64,000 nt of DNA, taken from positions 92,508 to 156,507 of the forward strand of contig NZ_MUHA01000003.1 of the NCBI RefSeq assembly GCF_002217355.1, given 5' to 3'. The translations under genes and the position numbers were made by a program. Source of the stretch: Flavobacterium oncorhynchi (GTDB taxonomy: Bacteria; Bacteroidota; Bacteroidia; Flavobacteriales; Flavobacteriaceae). Shown here piece by piece: positions 18,773 to 28,412 of the stretch; within the stretch, counting starts at the first letter, position 1; every line of letters starts with the position of its first letter. The notes below the pieces were generated by a model. That model saw nothing but the letters and a program-made list of their open reading frames with translations. It was not told the DNA's origin and ran no database searches.

Positions 18773-19840
18773 TTAAAGTGTATTTACGTTATTCAAGTCA
18801 GCAAAAGCTTGTTCAAGTCTTGCGTTGAATGTTACTTCGCTCTCACGAACCCATTTTCTTGGGTCATAGTATTTTTTGTTAGGAACATCAGCTCCCTCTG
18901 GGTTACCAATTTGAGTTTTTAAATATTCAATATTGTTTACCATATAATCACGGATTCCTTCAGTATAAGCAAACTGTAAATCAGTATCGATGTTCATTTT
19001 GATAACTCCGTATCCAATAGCTTCTCTAATTTCTTCAAGTGTAGAACCTGAACCTCCGTGGAAAACGAAATCTACTGGATTGTGACCAGTTTTGAATTTG
19101 TCTTGAACGAAATCTTGAGAGTTTTTTAAGATTTTTGGAGTTAATTTTACGTTTCCTGGTTTGTATACACCGTGAACGTTTCCAAAAGCAGCAGCAATTG
19201 TAAATTTAGGACTTACTTTAGATAATTCTTCGTAAGCATAAGCTACCTCTTCTGGCTGTGTATATAATTTTGAGCTGTCTACGTCTGAGTTGTCAACGCC
19301 ATCTTCTTCTCCACCTGTAATACCAAGTTCGATTTCTAATGTCATTCCCATTTTGCTCATTCTAGCTAAATATTCTTTGCAGATTTCGATGTTCTCTTCG
19401 ATTGGCTCCTCAGACAAATCGATCATATGAGAACTGAATAATGGTTTTCCTGTTTCTGCAAAATGTTTTTCAGAAGCATCTAATAAACCATCGATCCATG
19501 GCAATAATTTTTTTGCACAGTGGTCAGTATGTAAAATTACAGTTGCACCATAAGCCTCAGCTAAAGTGTGAATGTGTTTCGCTCCAGCGATTCCACCAGC
19601 GATTGCTGCTTTTTCGCCTGCGTTAGATAAACCTTTTCCAGCGTTAAATTGTGCTCCTCCGTTAGAAAATTGAATGATAACCGGTGCATTTAATTTTGCT
19701 GCAGTTTCTAGAACTCCATTGATAGTACTAGATCCTGTAACATTTACAGCAGGTAAAGCAAATCCTTTTTCTTTCGCATAATTAAAAATCTCCTGTACTT
19801 GATCTCCTGTAGCTACTCCGGGTTTAATATTGTGTGCCAT
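18773..19840 (-). CDS. fbaA: Class II fructose-bisphosphate aldolase
   Basis: Zinc-dependent glycolytic/gluconeogenic aldolase of 355 residues, the usual class IIA length. Zinc and catalytic regions are visible: ILHTDHCAKKLLPW near 110, ELGITGGEEDGVDNS near 175-190, AAFGNVHGVYKPGNV near 220 and FVFHGGSGSTLEEI near 260. A TATTTTTG box on the minus strand (19879-19886) lies 39 bases upstream of the ATG. Confidence 0.96.
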   Translation of the reverse strand: MAHNIKPGVATGDQVQEIFNYAKEKGFALPAVNVTGSSTINGVLETAAKLNAPVIIQFSNGGAQFNAGKGLSNAGEKAAIAGGIAGAKHIHTLAEAYGATVILHTDHCAKKLLPWIDGLLDASEKHFAETGKPLFSSHMIDLSEEPIEENIEICKEYLARMSKMGMTLEIELGITGGEEDGVDNSDVDSSKLYTQPEEVAYAYEELSKVSPKFTIAAAFGNVHGVYKPGNVKLTPKILKNSQDFVQDKFKTGHNPVDFVFHGGSGSTLEEIREAIGYGVIKMNIDTDLQFAYTEGIRDYMVNNIEYLKTQIGNPEGADVPNKKYYDPRKWVRESEVTFNARLEQAFADLNNVNTL

Positions 19841-19900
19841 TGTAATTTTTTTTATAGTTGTTTTTAGTTTTTAGGTTGCAAAAATAAGAATTAATTAGCA

Positions 19901-22474
19901 TTAGAACGGATAATTTATTCCAAAATTTAAAACCGAGTGCCCAAAATTGTACTCTTTAAACCAACGGTCACCCTTCTCATGTGCCGGATTATAGGTCTTA
20001 AAGCCTAAATCTAAACGAATAACAAAAAAGCTTAAATCGTATCGTAAACCAAATCCTGAACCCAAAGCAATTTCAGCTAAATCGTTTACGCCAGAAAATT
20101 TTGCCTTCTCATCGATGACATTATCGAGCACATTCCAGATATTTCCGGCATCTGCAAAGATGGCTCCTTTAACATCTCCAAAGACTTTAAATCTGTATTC
20201 TGCACTAAAAGCAATTTTCATATTTGCCTCATTGAAATCATTTACAGCATTCGTGCTTCCAGGTCCAAGAGAGTAAGGCTGCCAAGCACGATTGTCATTT
20301 GATCCCCCTGCGTAATAACTTCGTGAGAAAGGAATGTAATTTGAATTTCCAAAAGGAACTGCTATTCCAAAAAAGCTTCGAACAGCTAATACTTTCTCTT
20401 TTCCAAAATCCCAGTGTTTGATATAGTCAAACTCAGTTTTTATATACTCGGAGTATTCTAAGTTGAAAATTTCGTAATTACCATTTCCATTTTTTGGCAG
20501 GTTTCCTATACTTGAAATGGCTGATAATAAAGTTCCAGCTGATTCTATTTTAGTTTTAAATTGATAAAAAGTATTGTCTGCTAAATCCTTTTTAGTTGTT
20601 TTAGTAAAAGTGTAGCTGGTTGCTAAAATGAAATCGTTTTCAGTTAAACGAACCCTTCTTTCTTCTATACTTTCTACATCTTTATATTGTGGGTCGCCAG
20701 GAAGTAATGCCGTTTTGTTGTTCAATACATCACTGGTAAAACCTGTCGTTCCATTTGGAATAGTCAGATCTTTTCTAATTTGTTCTTCTGGTGTTTCTCC
20801 CCAGAAGTTTGGATTTATATTATAATCTTTACCAATTCCGTTCAATTCGTCATAAGATGAAGTATAAACGTTGAAATAATTGTTAGGATTTAAGTTTCTA
20901 ACGAATTGGGCATTAAGCAGATCAAATTTTACAGAATTATGTCGCTTTGGTGACCAGTTGTAAGATATTCCTCCTGTAAAGTTTTCTTTGTCTAAACCAA
21001 TATTGCGCTGTTTTGAAAAACCTGCCGAAATACTGGTAGATGGAATCATTCTTTTTGGAATAATTTTTTCAGTACCAAAAGGCATTAGAATTCTTGGGAA
21101 GTTAAGTTTTAAATCAACCCCATATTCAGAAACGTTAAAAAAGTTATCGTTTGGATTAGCCATGTCTTTAGAAGATCCAATGTTTAAACGGGTCGATATT
21201 TCTAAAGTTTCAGCTCTGTTGAATACATTTCGTATAGTTTCGGATATACTGGCCCCAATACCAAAGTCTTGAATATTGGAGTGCGTTACGTCTAAAGTTG
21301 TACCAAAACTATATTTTTTTCTAGGAGTTAAATAAACTTTTGCAATTAAAGACTGTGCGGTTGAGTCGCGTTTATCTACCTCATATTGTATTGATGGGTA
21401 ATTAAAAATTTTAAGATTATTTAAATATCGTGATGAAAGAGTTGTTCTAGTGTCAGAAAAAGTACTTCCTTTATTTATAAAAACGGCATCGGTAATGGCG
21501 CGAGGCTTATATTTTAGTTTTTTATAACTGTATAAATTGAAGTTGTTATAAGTAGTACTGTCACTGATTTTACTTTTAGCATTTGCAGCAGAGTAATCGG
21601 TAAAAATATTTACATCGCTGATTGTATATAGTTTAAAAGGTTCTGTTCTGCTGGAGTCTTTTTCCTGTATATTATTGTTGTTGATAATAAGAGTTACATT
21701 AGCTTTGTTTTTTTTGCCAATTGTATCAATGTCAAAAGTGATGTAAGTAGGCTGAAAAAAATAAGCACCGTGATTTCTAAAATAAGTTGTGATACGATTT
21801 TTTTCTTCTTCGAAATCAGAAGTTTTATACTGATTTCCAGATTTTAAAACCGAAGCCTCTGGATTGTTTTTGTATAATGAATCAAGGGCAGGGGTCATTA
21901 TTTTAGTTCGAATAGTGTCTATGGTATAACCAGGGCCGGTAGTTATTTTATAATTTATCTGAGCCTTTTTTCGAGCAATACTGTCAATAGAATAATCTGT
22001 AGAAACATTAAAATAACCATTGTTGAAATAGTAATATTTTAAGCGTAACAATGACTTTTTTGCTTTTGCGGTATCAATTATTACTGGTGCTTCACCAGTA
22101 TTTTTTAAAAACTCATTAAGTCCTTTGTTTAAAAAAGATTGTCCAAGTCGATCAACTTGCTTTGCAGATAATACTTTAGACCAGCGTTCATATCTGTGTG
22201 GGTGTTTTATAAATTGAGCCTTATAAGTTGAGTCTGGATTTAAGTTTGCTAAGTTGTATAAATTCAGACGAAGTTTGTATCCTAACAGTTTACCATTAGG
22301 TTTTTGATACATTTGATTTAAAGCCGTTTCATCATTTGTAGATTTCCCGTTTACAAGAATATTATTTTTTACAAGAAGGTTTTTTCCGTCAGGAACTCTT
22401 TTTACAGCATTACAAGCGCAAATAAGTATTGCTATTAGAATAAATGCTGTTATTTTTGTAGAATTCTTTTTCAA
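19901..22474 (-). CDS. tamL: BamA/TamA-family outer-membrane protein, lipoprotein type (TamL-like)
   Basis: Omp85 superfamily protein of 857 residues. The N-terminus ends in a lipobox-like site (LIAILICACNAVKR, Cys near residue 21), the hallmark of TamL, the lipid-anchored TamA variant of Bacteroidetes. POTRA-like segments occupy about 30-340. The C-terminal surface-antigen barrel ends in VLNFGINYPF, and its conserved part has FSRSYYAGGSNDNRAWQPYS. It should insert or assemble outer-membrane components. A TamB gene normally pairs with TamL but none is adjacent. A TACTTTTG box on the minus strand (22495-22502) lies 20 bases upstream. Confidence 0.85.
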   Translation of the reverse strand: MKKNSTKITAFILIAILICACNAVKRVPDGKNLLVKNNILVNGKSTNDETALNQMYQKPNGKLLGYKLRLNLYNLANLNPDSTYKAQFIKHPHRYERWSKVLSAKQVDRLGQSFLNKGLNEFLKNTGEAPVIIDTAKAKKSLLRLKYYYFNNGYFNVSTDYSIDSIARKKAQINYKITTGPGYTIDTIRTKIMTPALDSLYKNNPEASVLKSGNQYKTSDFEEEKNRITTYFRNHGAYFFQPTYITFDIDTIGKKNKANVTLIINNNNIQEKDSSRTEPFKLYTISDVNIFTDYSAANAKSKISDSTTYNNFNLYSYKKLKYKPRAITDAVFINKGSTFSDTRTTLSSRYLNNLKIFNYPSIQYEVDKRDSTAQSLIAKVYLTPRKKYSFGTTLDVTHSNIQDFGIGASISETIRNVFNRAETLEISTRLNIGSSKDMANPNDNFFNVSEYGVDLKLNFPRILMPFGTEKIIPKRMIPSTSISAGFSKQRNIGLDKENFTGGISYNWSPKRHNSVKFDLLNAQFVRNLNPNNYFNVYTSSYDELNGIGKDYNINPNFWGETPEEQIRKDLTIPNGTTGFTSDVLNNKTALLPGDPQYKDVESIEERRVRLTENDFILATSYTFTKTTKKDLADNTFYQFKTKIESAGTLLSAISSIGNLPKNGNGNYEIFNLEYSEYIKTEFDYIKHWDFGKEKVLAVRSFFGIAVPFGNSNYIPFSRSYYAGGSNDNRAWQPYSLGPGSTNAVNDFNEANMKIAFSAEYRFKVFGDVKGAIFADAGNIWNVLDNVIDEKAKFSGVNDLAEIALGSGFGLRYDLSFFVIRLDLGFKTYNPAHEKGDRWFKEYNFGHSVLNFGINYPF

Positions 22475-22511
22475 GTGTTTTTAAAAATTTAATTCAAAAG
22501 TACATTATTTT

Positions 22512-23240
22512 ATGGTTACTAAAAACCAAATAAAGCTTATCTCAGGTTTGCATCAAAAAAAGCAGCGTTTTGTAAATCAATTGTTTTTTGCCGAGGGGGT
22601 AAAGGTAATTCAAGAATTACTGCAATCCAATTTTGAATTAGAGCATTTATACACCACATTAAATGATTTTCAAGAAGTTCAAACTTCAAAGCGAACTCTT
22701 ATTAATGATCAAGAACTAAAAAAAATAAGCGCGCTGACAACTCCAAATTCTTGTTTAGCAGTTTTTAAAATGCCTGTCGAAAACGAAATTAATAATAACG
22801 GTTTAATCCTCGCTTTAGATGATATTCGTGATCCAGGAAATTTAGGAACTATTCTGCGTCTTTGCGACTGGTTTGGAATTAAACAAATTGTTTGTTCTAA
22901 AGAAACAGTCGATATTTACAATCCAAAAGTTGTCCAGGCCACAATGGGGTCTATTACCAGAGTAAATGTAAATTATGTTGATCTCAAAACGTATTTAAGT
23001 CAAACAAAACTTCCTGTTTTTGGAACTTTTATGGATGGCGAAACTATTTATAAAAAAAATCTGCCTGAAAACGGAATCATTATTATGGGTAATGAAGCCA
23101 ATGGTATTTCGGCAGAAATTGAAAAAACGGTTACCACACGATTAACAATTCCTAGGTTTGGAGAGCTGCAAAAAACAGAAAGTTTAAATGTAGCAACAGC
23201 AACCGCGATTATTCTTAGTGAGTTTAAACGAAATAGTTAA
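22512..23240 (+). CDS. TrmH/SpoU-family RNA 2'-O-methyltransferase
   Basis: SPOUT-fold methyltransferase of 242 residues. An N-terminal substrate-binding domain (QKKQRFVNQLFFAEGVKVIQ) is followed by the three SpoU motifs: ALDDIRDPGNLGTILRLCDW, then GNEANGIS, then LTIPRFGELQKTESLNVATA. It modifies rRNA or tRNA, but the exact nucleotide cannot be read from sequence. It is divergent from tamL with a 37-base gap. Confidence 0.92.
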   Translation: MVTKNQIKLISGLHQKKQRFVNQLFFAEGVKVIQELLQSNFELEHLYTTLNDFQEVQTSKRTLINDQELKKISALTTPNSCLAVFKMPVENEINNNGLILALDDIRDPGNLGTILRLCDWFGIKQIVCSKETVDIYNPKVVQATMGSITRVNVNYVDLKTYLSQTKLPVFGTFMDGETIYKKNLPENGIIIMGNEANGISAEIEKTVTTRLTIPRFGELQKTESLNVATATAIILSEFKRNS

Positions 23241-23249
23241 GATTTTGTT

Positions 23250-23957
23250 TTAGTGAAAGGTGAAATTTATTAAAAGAGCCCTTGATTTCATAGAATCGAT
23301 GTTGCTTGTCCAAGGGCTTAATGGATCTTTGTCTTGTACTAATTCGTTTGTAATACCAAACATACCTCTGATAGAAGGAGAGAAAATAAAATACTCCGTA
23401 AAGAAATCTATTCCAAAGCCAAGCTCATAAGCAGCAGTCCATGGTTTTACTCTGAATTTTCCTTCAGCATTGTCATCCGTAGATTTAGAGTTGCTCGATA
23501 GGTTTAATGTTGTAGACATTCCGCCAACTAAATAAGGACGAACATTTCCGGTACGTAATGATGAAAACTTCAATAACAATGGAAAATGGATATAGGTGCT
23601 GTTTACTTCTCTCAAATAATCAGTTTTAGAAGTAAAATTAGGATAGTATAAATCTCGTTTTGTGTAATATAAACCTGGTTCAAAACGCAAATTAATATAC
23701 TCTTGTAATCTTAAATCAGCGACTACACCTACATTAAAACCAGTTGTTTTTTTAACTTGAATATCCTGATTTACGACGTTTTTGTAATCAAACTTAAAGT
23801 CAAAGCTGTTGAAACCTAAGTAATAGCCAAAGTAAACACGCTGTTTTTGCCAGTTTTCAAGGTTTATAATAGGATCTTTGCTAAACATGCTTTTAGCAAA
23901 TTGAGAATATCCTTTTGTCGATAAGACTAATAAAAATAAGATTACAATTTTTTTCAT
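23250..23957 (-). CDS. porT: PorT/SprT outer-membrane protein of the type IX secretion and gliding system
   Basis: Beta-barrel protein of 235 residues with a signal peptide (MKKIVILFLLVLSTKGYSQ) and the PorT-type pattern (YFGYYLGFNSFDFKFDY, LRFEPGLYYTKRDL, GFGIDFFTEYFIFSPSIRG). PorT (SprT in F. johnsoniae) is needed for type IX secretion and gliding. The open frame extends 13 codons further, but that would overlap ubiE. The ATG at 23957 places the signal peptide first and starts one base after the ubiE stop. The conserved ubiE-porT order supports the call. Confidence 0.88.
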   Translation of the reverse strand: MKKIVILFLLVLSTKGYSQFAKSMFSKDPIINLENWQKQRVYFGYYLGFNSFDFKFDYKNVVNQDIQVKKTTGFNVGVVADLRLQEYINLRFEPGLYYTKRDLYYPNFTSKTDYLREVNSTYIHFPLLLKFSSLRTGNVRPYLVGGMSTTLNLSSNSKSTDDNAEGKFRVKPWTAAYELGFGIDFFTEYFIFSPSIRGMFGITNELVQDKDPLSPWTSNIDSMKSRALLINFTFH

Positions 23958-23958
23958 A

Positions 23959-24690
23959 CTACTTTTTAGATGCTGAATAAATGGTTGCGACACCAAAAGT
24001 CTGAGGCATTGCTACAACATCTATAAACCCAGTTTTTCTTAAAATATTGTTTAATGCTTCTCCATATGGGAAAACGGCAGCAGATTCAGATAAATAACCA
24101 TAAGCGTGATTATCTTTAGAAAATAATTTTCCAATAAGCGGTAATATATTTTTATTATAAAAATTATAACCTTGTTTGTAAGGGAATTTATCTGGATTGG
24201 AAGTTTCTAAGATCACAAAAAGACCGTCTGGTTTTAAAACTCTTAAGATTTCAGCAAAACCTTTTTCTAAGTTTTCAAAGTTTCGAACTCCAAAACCTAC
24301 TGTTATGGCATCAAAATAATTATCTTCAAAAGGGATGTTTTCAGAATCTCCTAATACTAAATCTATAACAGAAGATAGGTTTTTTTCTTCTACTTTTTTC
24401 TTTCCAACTTCAAGCATTCCTGCAGAAATATCCAGACCAATAATTTTCTCTGCTTTAGTTTGAGCCATTAAAATGGCTAAGTCGCCAGTTCCTGTAGCAA
24501 TGTCAAGAATGACTTTTGGTTTAGTATCTGAAACTATTTTTAATACTTTTTTTCGCCATTTGACATCTATGCCAAATGAAATTACACGATTTAAATTGTC
24601 GTAGTTCCCAGAAATGTTGTCAAACATTTGGGCTACTTGTTCTTTTTTACCTAAAGAAGAATCTTTATATGGGGTTATTTTTTCAGACAT
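23959..24690 (-). CDS. ubiE: Demethylmenaquinone / ubiquinone C-methyltransferase
   Basis: SAM-dependent class I methyltransferase of 243 residues acting late in menaquinone synthesis (the quinone expected in Bacteroidetes). Motifs: [37 protein letters not shown] (SAM-binding loop), [19 protein letters not shown] and the C-terminal [16 protein letters not shown]. It lies directly upstream of porT and is probably cotranscribed with it. A TATATTTG box (minus strand, 24705-24712) lies 14 bases before the ATG. Confidence 0.95.
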   Translation of the reverse strand: MSEKITPYKDSSLGKKEQVAQMFDNISGNYDNLNRVISFGIDVKWRKKVLKIVSDTKPKVILDIATGTGDLAILMAQTKAEKIIGLDISAGMLEVGKKKVEEKNLSSVIDLVLGDSENIPFEDNYFDAITVGFGVRNFENLEKGFAEILRVLKPDGLFVILETSNPDKFPYKQGYNFYNKNILPLIGKLFSKDNHAYGYLSESAAVFPYGEALNNILRKTGFIDVVAMPQTFGVATIYSASKK

Positions 24691-25233
24691 TATTTTTATT
24701 TACGCAAATATAAACAATCTGCTTTAACTGTAGTTGAGTTTTTTAAAGTGTAAATTAAATGTTTTGAAATGGAGGATAAAAATCACTTTTAGTAAAAGTT
24801 TTTACCATCACCAAAAGTGGGTATTTTTAAAAAATCACTAAAAGTGGGTATTGTATGATGTGTATTTTATGTACAACTTTGTTAAAGTAAAAATGATAAA
24901 AATTTAATGATTGATTTATCATATTGACTTAATCAAACACTGTTTTTTGCACGGCAGTTAATTTGTTCAAGTAAGTAGTTTTAAAAGTATTGTTCTTGGG
25001 GGGATACTATTTTTAAAGTGCGAAATACGTTCTTAGGATTAAATTTGTTTTTGGAAATTTTAATTTTCTGCCTTTAATATCTTAGTGGTATTTGTTATTA
25101 AAGGCTTATATTGAGATTCGTTCTCAATTAACAGTAAATGTTATTCAGTTATTTCAGATGCCCTTTGCATTTGTGATTTTTACAAAAACTATTTCTTGAA
25201 TTAGTCAAGGCTAACAATCAGTCATTTTTAAAA
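24691..25233. other. Long noncoding interval with repeats and hairpins
   Basis: No credible ORF. Contains a 17-base motif CACYAAAAGTGGGTATT twice in direct orientation (24809-24825 and 24836-24852, 27 bases apart), preceded by an inverted partial copy (CACTTTTAGT, 24784-24793). Further on are a 10-bp perfect stem (25070-25079 with 25096-25105) and a short hairpin TTGAGA/TCTCAA (25111-25127). It may hold a regulatory site and a small RNA. No known RNA family was recognised. Confidence 0.5.
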
Positions 25234-25260
25234 AACATCCTTCAAAAGAGGATGTTTTTT
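25226..25260 (-). terminator. Terminator after folA
   Basis: AAAACATCCT (25232-25241) pairs with AGGATGTTTT (25249-25258) around a 7-base loop. Both sides are T-rich on their own strands, so it could act in both directions. Confidence 0.8.
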
Positions 25261-25263
25261 TAT

Positions 25264-25746
25264 TTATTTTCTAATGTAAGTTTCATAGGTATAATCGTAA
25301 AGATGTTTTTCATCTTTAAAATTTTCTTCAGATTCTACTAATAACCATTCACTTTTATTGATTTTAGGAAAAAATGTATCAGCATCAAATGTGTGATGCA
25401 CTTTAGTTATTTCGATTATATCAGTATAAGGTAAAGCTAAATTGTAAATTTCGCCGCCTCCAATAATATATGAATCTTCATTTTCGGGGCATAATGCGAT
25501 AGCTTTTTCTATGCTGTCTACAACTATGCAGCCTTCAGGGGCATAATCTTTTTGTCTGGTAATAACAATATGTACTCTGTTAGGTAATGGTTTGGGAAAA
25601 CTTTCAAATGTTTTTCTTCCCATTATAATATGATGATTTGTTGTTAGTGTTTTGAATCTTTTAAAATCATTTGGCAGGTGCCATACTAAATCATTATTTT
25701 TTCCAAGAGCATTGTTTTCGGCAACAGCCGCGATCATTATAATCAT
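25264..25746 (-). CDS. folA: Dihydrofolate reductase
   Basis: NADPH-dependent reduction of dihydrofolate, 160 residues. Signatures are AAVAENNALGKNNDLVWHLP, with the catalytic acidic residue in WHLPNDFKRFK, HIIMGRKTFESFP, and SYIIGGGEIYNLALPYTD. Two possible ATGs (codons 1 and 4) lie at the start. Its partner thyA is nearby on the same strand, giving the dTMP-folate cycle. Confidence 0.96.
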   Translation of the reverse strand: MIIMIAAVAENNALGKNNDLVWHLPNDFKRFKTLTTNHHIIMGRKTFESFPKPLPNRVHIVITRQKDYAPEGCIVVDSIEKAIALCPENEDSYIIGGGEIYNLALPYTDIIEITKVHHTFDADTFFPKINKSEWLLVESEENFKDEKHLYDYTYETYIRK

Positions 25747-25758
25747 AATGTGCTAAAA

Positions 25759-26103
25759 CTAAATTTTATTTTCGGTATCCTCATTGATCCTAGATTCTAA
25801 TTGACTGATTCTTTTTTGCTGTAAAGCAACTAATCTGTCAATTTGTTCCCTTTCCCATTTTTTGTTCATGAATCGATCTGTAATGTAAACTTTTATAAAG
25901 TGCAGTATAAAAATGAAGAACCATAAGGTAATGCCCCATAAGCACCAGTTTTGCTCTGTTGAAGCTCCAAAACCAAAAAATCTATTTGCAATGAAAATAA
26001 ATAAACTTCCTAGTAGAAAAAGTACAAAATGAAAATAAAGGATTTTTTTTTGTCTTATACGTCTTCTTGCATACTCGTATTGTTCGTGCACTTCTTTTTC
26101 CAT
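25759..26103 (-). CDS. 2TM domain-containing protein
   Basis: Small membrane protein of 114 residues with the 2TM family layout: a charged N-terminus (YEYARRRIRQKKILYFH), helix 1 (about 20-42), a short polar stretch, helix 2 (about 53-73) and a basic cytoplasmic tail with a coiled-coil-like end (EREQIDRLVALQQKRISQLE). The function is unknown. The 12-base gap to folA suggests cotranscription. Confidence 0.82.
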   Translation of the reverse strand: MEKEVHEQYEYARRRIRQKKILYFHFVLFLLGSLFIFIANRFFGFGASTEQNWCLWGITLWFFIFILHFIKVYITDRFMNKKWEREQIDRLVALQQKRISQLESRINEDTENKI

Positions 26104-26343
26104 ACCGATATAAATGAGATTATAAAGTTAGAATTTATTTTTAAAACACCGTATTTTGACTGCAGAATATTTGTTTGAAAATGAGTTGTAAATAAATATA
26201 CAAAAAAAATATACTCTTTAAATTGTTGATGCAATTAAAAAAACGGACTGTTTTTGCTATTATCACAAATCGGAATTGGATAGTGAAAAGTTTAGTTGAA
26301 TTTATGTAATTTTAGTTTCTATAAATCTAAAAACTAAACAGTT

Positions 26344-26640
26344 ATGTCTTTAAAGAAACAATTTATCAAAACAAAACCAGTTGTAAAAGTTACTTTTTCT
26401 ATAGATGCCAAAGATGCTGATTCGGCAGCGGTTGTTGGAGATTTTAATAACTGGAATCCTGAAGAAGGAACTTTGAGTAAACTAAAGAATGGAACATTTA
26501 AAGCTACGTATGACTTAGTAAAAGATGCCATTTATGAATTTAAATATGTAATCGACGGTATTTACATTAATGATCCTGAAGCAGATTCGTATAAATGGAA
26601 TGATTTCGCTGGCAGTGAAAACAGTGTTTTAGTAGTATAA
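26344..26640 (+). CDS. Isoamylase early-set / CBM48-like domain protein
   Basis: Stand-alone 98-residue glycogen-binding-type domain. The signature VVGDFNNWNPEEGTLSKLKN, then YEFKYVIDGIYINDPEAD, matches AMPK/CBM48 early-set domains. No catalytic domain or signal peptide is present. It may bind alpha-glucan or be a regulatory module; this cannot be decided here. It is convergent with thyA through a shared terminator. Confidence 0.85.
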   Translation: MSLKKQFIKTKPVVKVTFSIDAKDADSAAVVGDFNNWNPEEGTLSKLKNGTFKATYDLVKDAIYEFKYVIDGIYINDPEADSYKWNDFAGSENSVLVV

Positions 26641-26674
26641 AAAAATCCGCTTAAAATTTTAAGCGGATTTTTTT
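26640..26674. terminator. Bidirectional terminator between the CBM48 gene and thyA
   Basis: AATCCGCTTAAAA and TTTTAAGCGGATT form a long palindrome with A and T runs on either side. It is suited to end both convergent genes. Confidence 0.85.
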
Positions 26675-26680
26675 TTGTTT

Positions 26681-27532
26681 TTATACAGCAACACTTCCTT
26701 TTATGCCCGCATGCGGTTCATAGTCCACAAGTGTGAAGTCATTATAATCAAAATCAAAAATGTTTTTAACAGCTGGGTTTAGAATCATTTTTGGAAGCGG
26801 TTTTGGCTCACGAGTTAATTGCAATTCCAGTTGTTCAAAATGATTGTTGTAAATGTGTGCATCACCAAAAGTATGAATAAAATCACCTGGTTCTAAATCG
26901 CAAACCTGTGCAATCATCATAGTTAATAGTGCATAGGATGCAATGTTGAAAGGAACGCCTAAAAATATATCAGCGCTTCGTTGATACAATTGACAAGATA
27001 GTTTTCCTTTTGTCTCTCCTTTTTCTAAATCTGGTGTTGCTACATAAAATTGAAAAAAAGCATGGCAAGGCGGTAATGCTGCCTTATTGTTGGCTACATT
27101 TTCTTCAAAAGATTTTTTTGTGTCTGGCAAAACAGATGGATTCCATGCTGATACCAACATTCTACGGCTGTTTGGATTAGTCTTTAATTCCGTAATTAAT
27201 TCCGAAATCTGATCAATTTCTTCGCTGTTCCAATTACGCCATTGATGTCCGTAAACAGGTCCTAAATCTCCGTTAGAGTCTGCCCAAGCATCCCATATTT
27301 TTACTCCGTTTTCTTGTAAATACTTAATATTCGTATCGCCTTTTAAAAACCAAAGCAGTTCATAGATGATCGATTTTAAGTGTAATTTTTTTGTTGTAAC
27401 CATTGGGAAACCTTCACTTAAATCAAAACGCATTTGGTATCCAAAAACGCTTTTGGTTCCAGTTCCAGTTCGGTCTCCTTTTTGGCATCCGTTTTCTAAA
27501 ACGTGTTTTACTAAATCTAAGTATTGTTTCAT
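26681..27532 (-). CDS. thyA: Thymidylate synthase (ThyA type)
   Basis: Makes dTMP from dUMP with methylene-tetrahydrofolate, 283 residues. All family motifs are seen: [23 protein letters not shown] near [11 protein letters not shown], the nucleophile Cys in [33 protein letters not shown] and [12 protein letters not shown]. Its product dihydrofolate is recycled by folA nearby. Confidence 0.97.
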   Translation of the reverse strand: MKQYLDLVKHVLENGCQKGDRTGTGTKSVFGYQMRFDLSEGFPMVTTKKLHLKSIIYELLWFLKGDTNIKYLQENGVKIWDAWADSNGDLGPVYGHQWRNWNSEEIDQISELITELKTNPNSRRMLVSAWNPSVLPDTKKSFEENVANNKAALPPCHAFFQFYVATPDLEKGETKGKLSCQLYQRSADIFLGVPFNIASYALLTMMIAQVCDLEPGDFIHTFGDAHIYNNHFEQLELQLTREPKPLPKMILNPAVKNIFDFDYNDFTLVDYEPHAGIKGSVAV

Positions 27533-27540
27533 TGTTGTTT

Positions 27541-27619
27541 AATCGTTTAATCGTGGATTTGTTTAATTGTGAATTTGTTTGATCGATTTAACGAATAAAC
27601 AAATCAACGATTAAACAAT
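27541..27619. repeat. Intergenic inverted repeat with internal direct repeats
   Basis: TGTTTAATCGTGGATTTGTT on the left pairs with AACAAATCAACGATTAAACA on the right, with one unmatched base. The loop repeats related TTTAATTGTGAATTTGTTTG units. The gap between thyA and the nuclease gene consists almost wholly of this structure. Confidence 0.65.
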
Positions 27620-27623
27620 ATTT

Positions 27624-28247
27624 CTATCTTTTCGAGATTTCGTCTCTAATTTTTGCAGCTTTTTCATAATCTTCCTGAGAAACGGCCTGATCTAAAAGTT
27701 CATTTAGTTCTTGCAGGCTGTGTTTTGCATAAACATCTCCAGATTGATTAGTTTCTTCTTCATGTCCAAAAGTTTCTGGGTTAGAAAGTACGTCGTCAAT
27801 TTCCTGAGAGCCTTGATCTGTTTCGGCTGTATTTGATTTTAAATAAATTCCAGCTTTGTCCAGAATGTTTTTATAAGTAAAAATTGGAGCATTAAAACGT
27901 AATGCTAAAGCAATAGCATCTGATGTTCTAGCATCGATGATTTCCTCAATTTTGTCTCTTTCGCAGATTAAGCTTGAGTAAAAAACGCCGTCTACTAATT
28001 TGTGAATAATGACTTGTTTTACAACAATGTCAAATCTTTCAGCAAAGTTTTTGAATAAATCGTGAGTTAATGGGCGAGGAGGTTTTATCTCTTTTTCTAA
28101 GGCAATAGCAATTGACTGGGCTTCAAAAGCGCCAATAACAATAGGTAATTTTCGTTCGCCGTCAACTTCATTCAAAATCAAGGCATACGCGCCATTTTGA
28201 GTTTGACTGTATGAAATTCCTTTTATGGATAATTTTACTAGACTCAT
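27624..28247 (-). CDS. Bifunctional nuclease domain protein with UvrB/UvrC motif
   Basis: Protein of 207 residues. The N-terminal bifunctional nuclease (DUF151) domain reads ALILNEVDGERKLPIVIGAF, EAQSIAIALE, RPLTHDLF and DARTSDAIALALRFNAPIFT. The C-terminal UVR motif (LNELLDQAVSQEDYEKAAKI) is a helical protein-contact element. The family is reported to have RNase and DNase activity, but its cellular role is unclear. The frame extends to a GTG seven codons upstream; the ATG at 28247 (MSLVKLSIKGI) is preferred from family N-termini. Confidence 0.88.
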   Translation of the reverse strand: MSLVKLSIKGISYSQTQNGAYALILNEVDGERKLPIVIGAFEAQSIAIALEKEIKPPRPLTHDLFKNFAERFDIVVKQVIIHKLVDGVFYSSLICERDKIEEIIDARTSDAIALALRFNAPIFTYKNILDKAGIYLKSNTAETDQGSQEIDDVLSNPETFGHEEETNQSGDVYAKHSLQELNELLDQAVSQEDYEKAAKIRDEISKR

Positions 28248-28336
28248 ATATGTTTGTAAAACGGGCACTTAGCACCGCATTTTAATACTTTTTTTGATTG
28301 AAAAATAAAGGTGCAATTTTAATCAAAAAATATGGA

Positions 28337-28388
28337 ACAAAAAAGCTGCCTTAAAACAAAGATACGATTATCTTGTTTTTAGGCAGCT
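28337..28388 (-). terminator. Terminator of the etfBA genes
   Basis: AGCTGCCT with AGGCAGCT, extended by TAAAACAAAGATA against TATCTTGTTTT, gives a long stem followed on the minus strand by six T. Confidence 0.85.
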
Positions 28389-28412
28389 ATATTTTTAAAG
28401 AGAATTCTTGAA

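Noticed and set aside
23958..23996. Longer porT start ([13 protein letters not shown] before MKKIV)
   Set aside because: It would overlap ubiE and place residues before a clear signal peptide.
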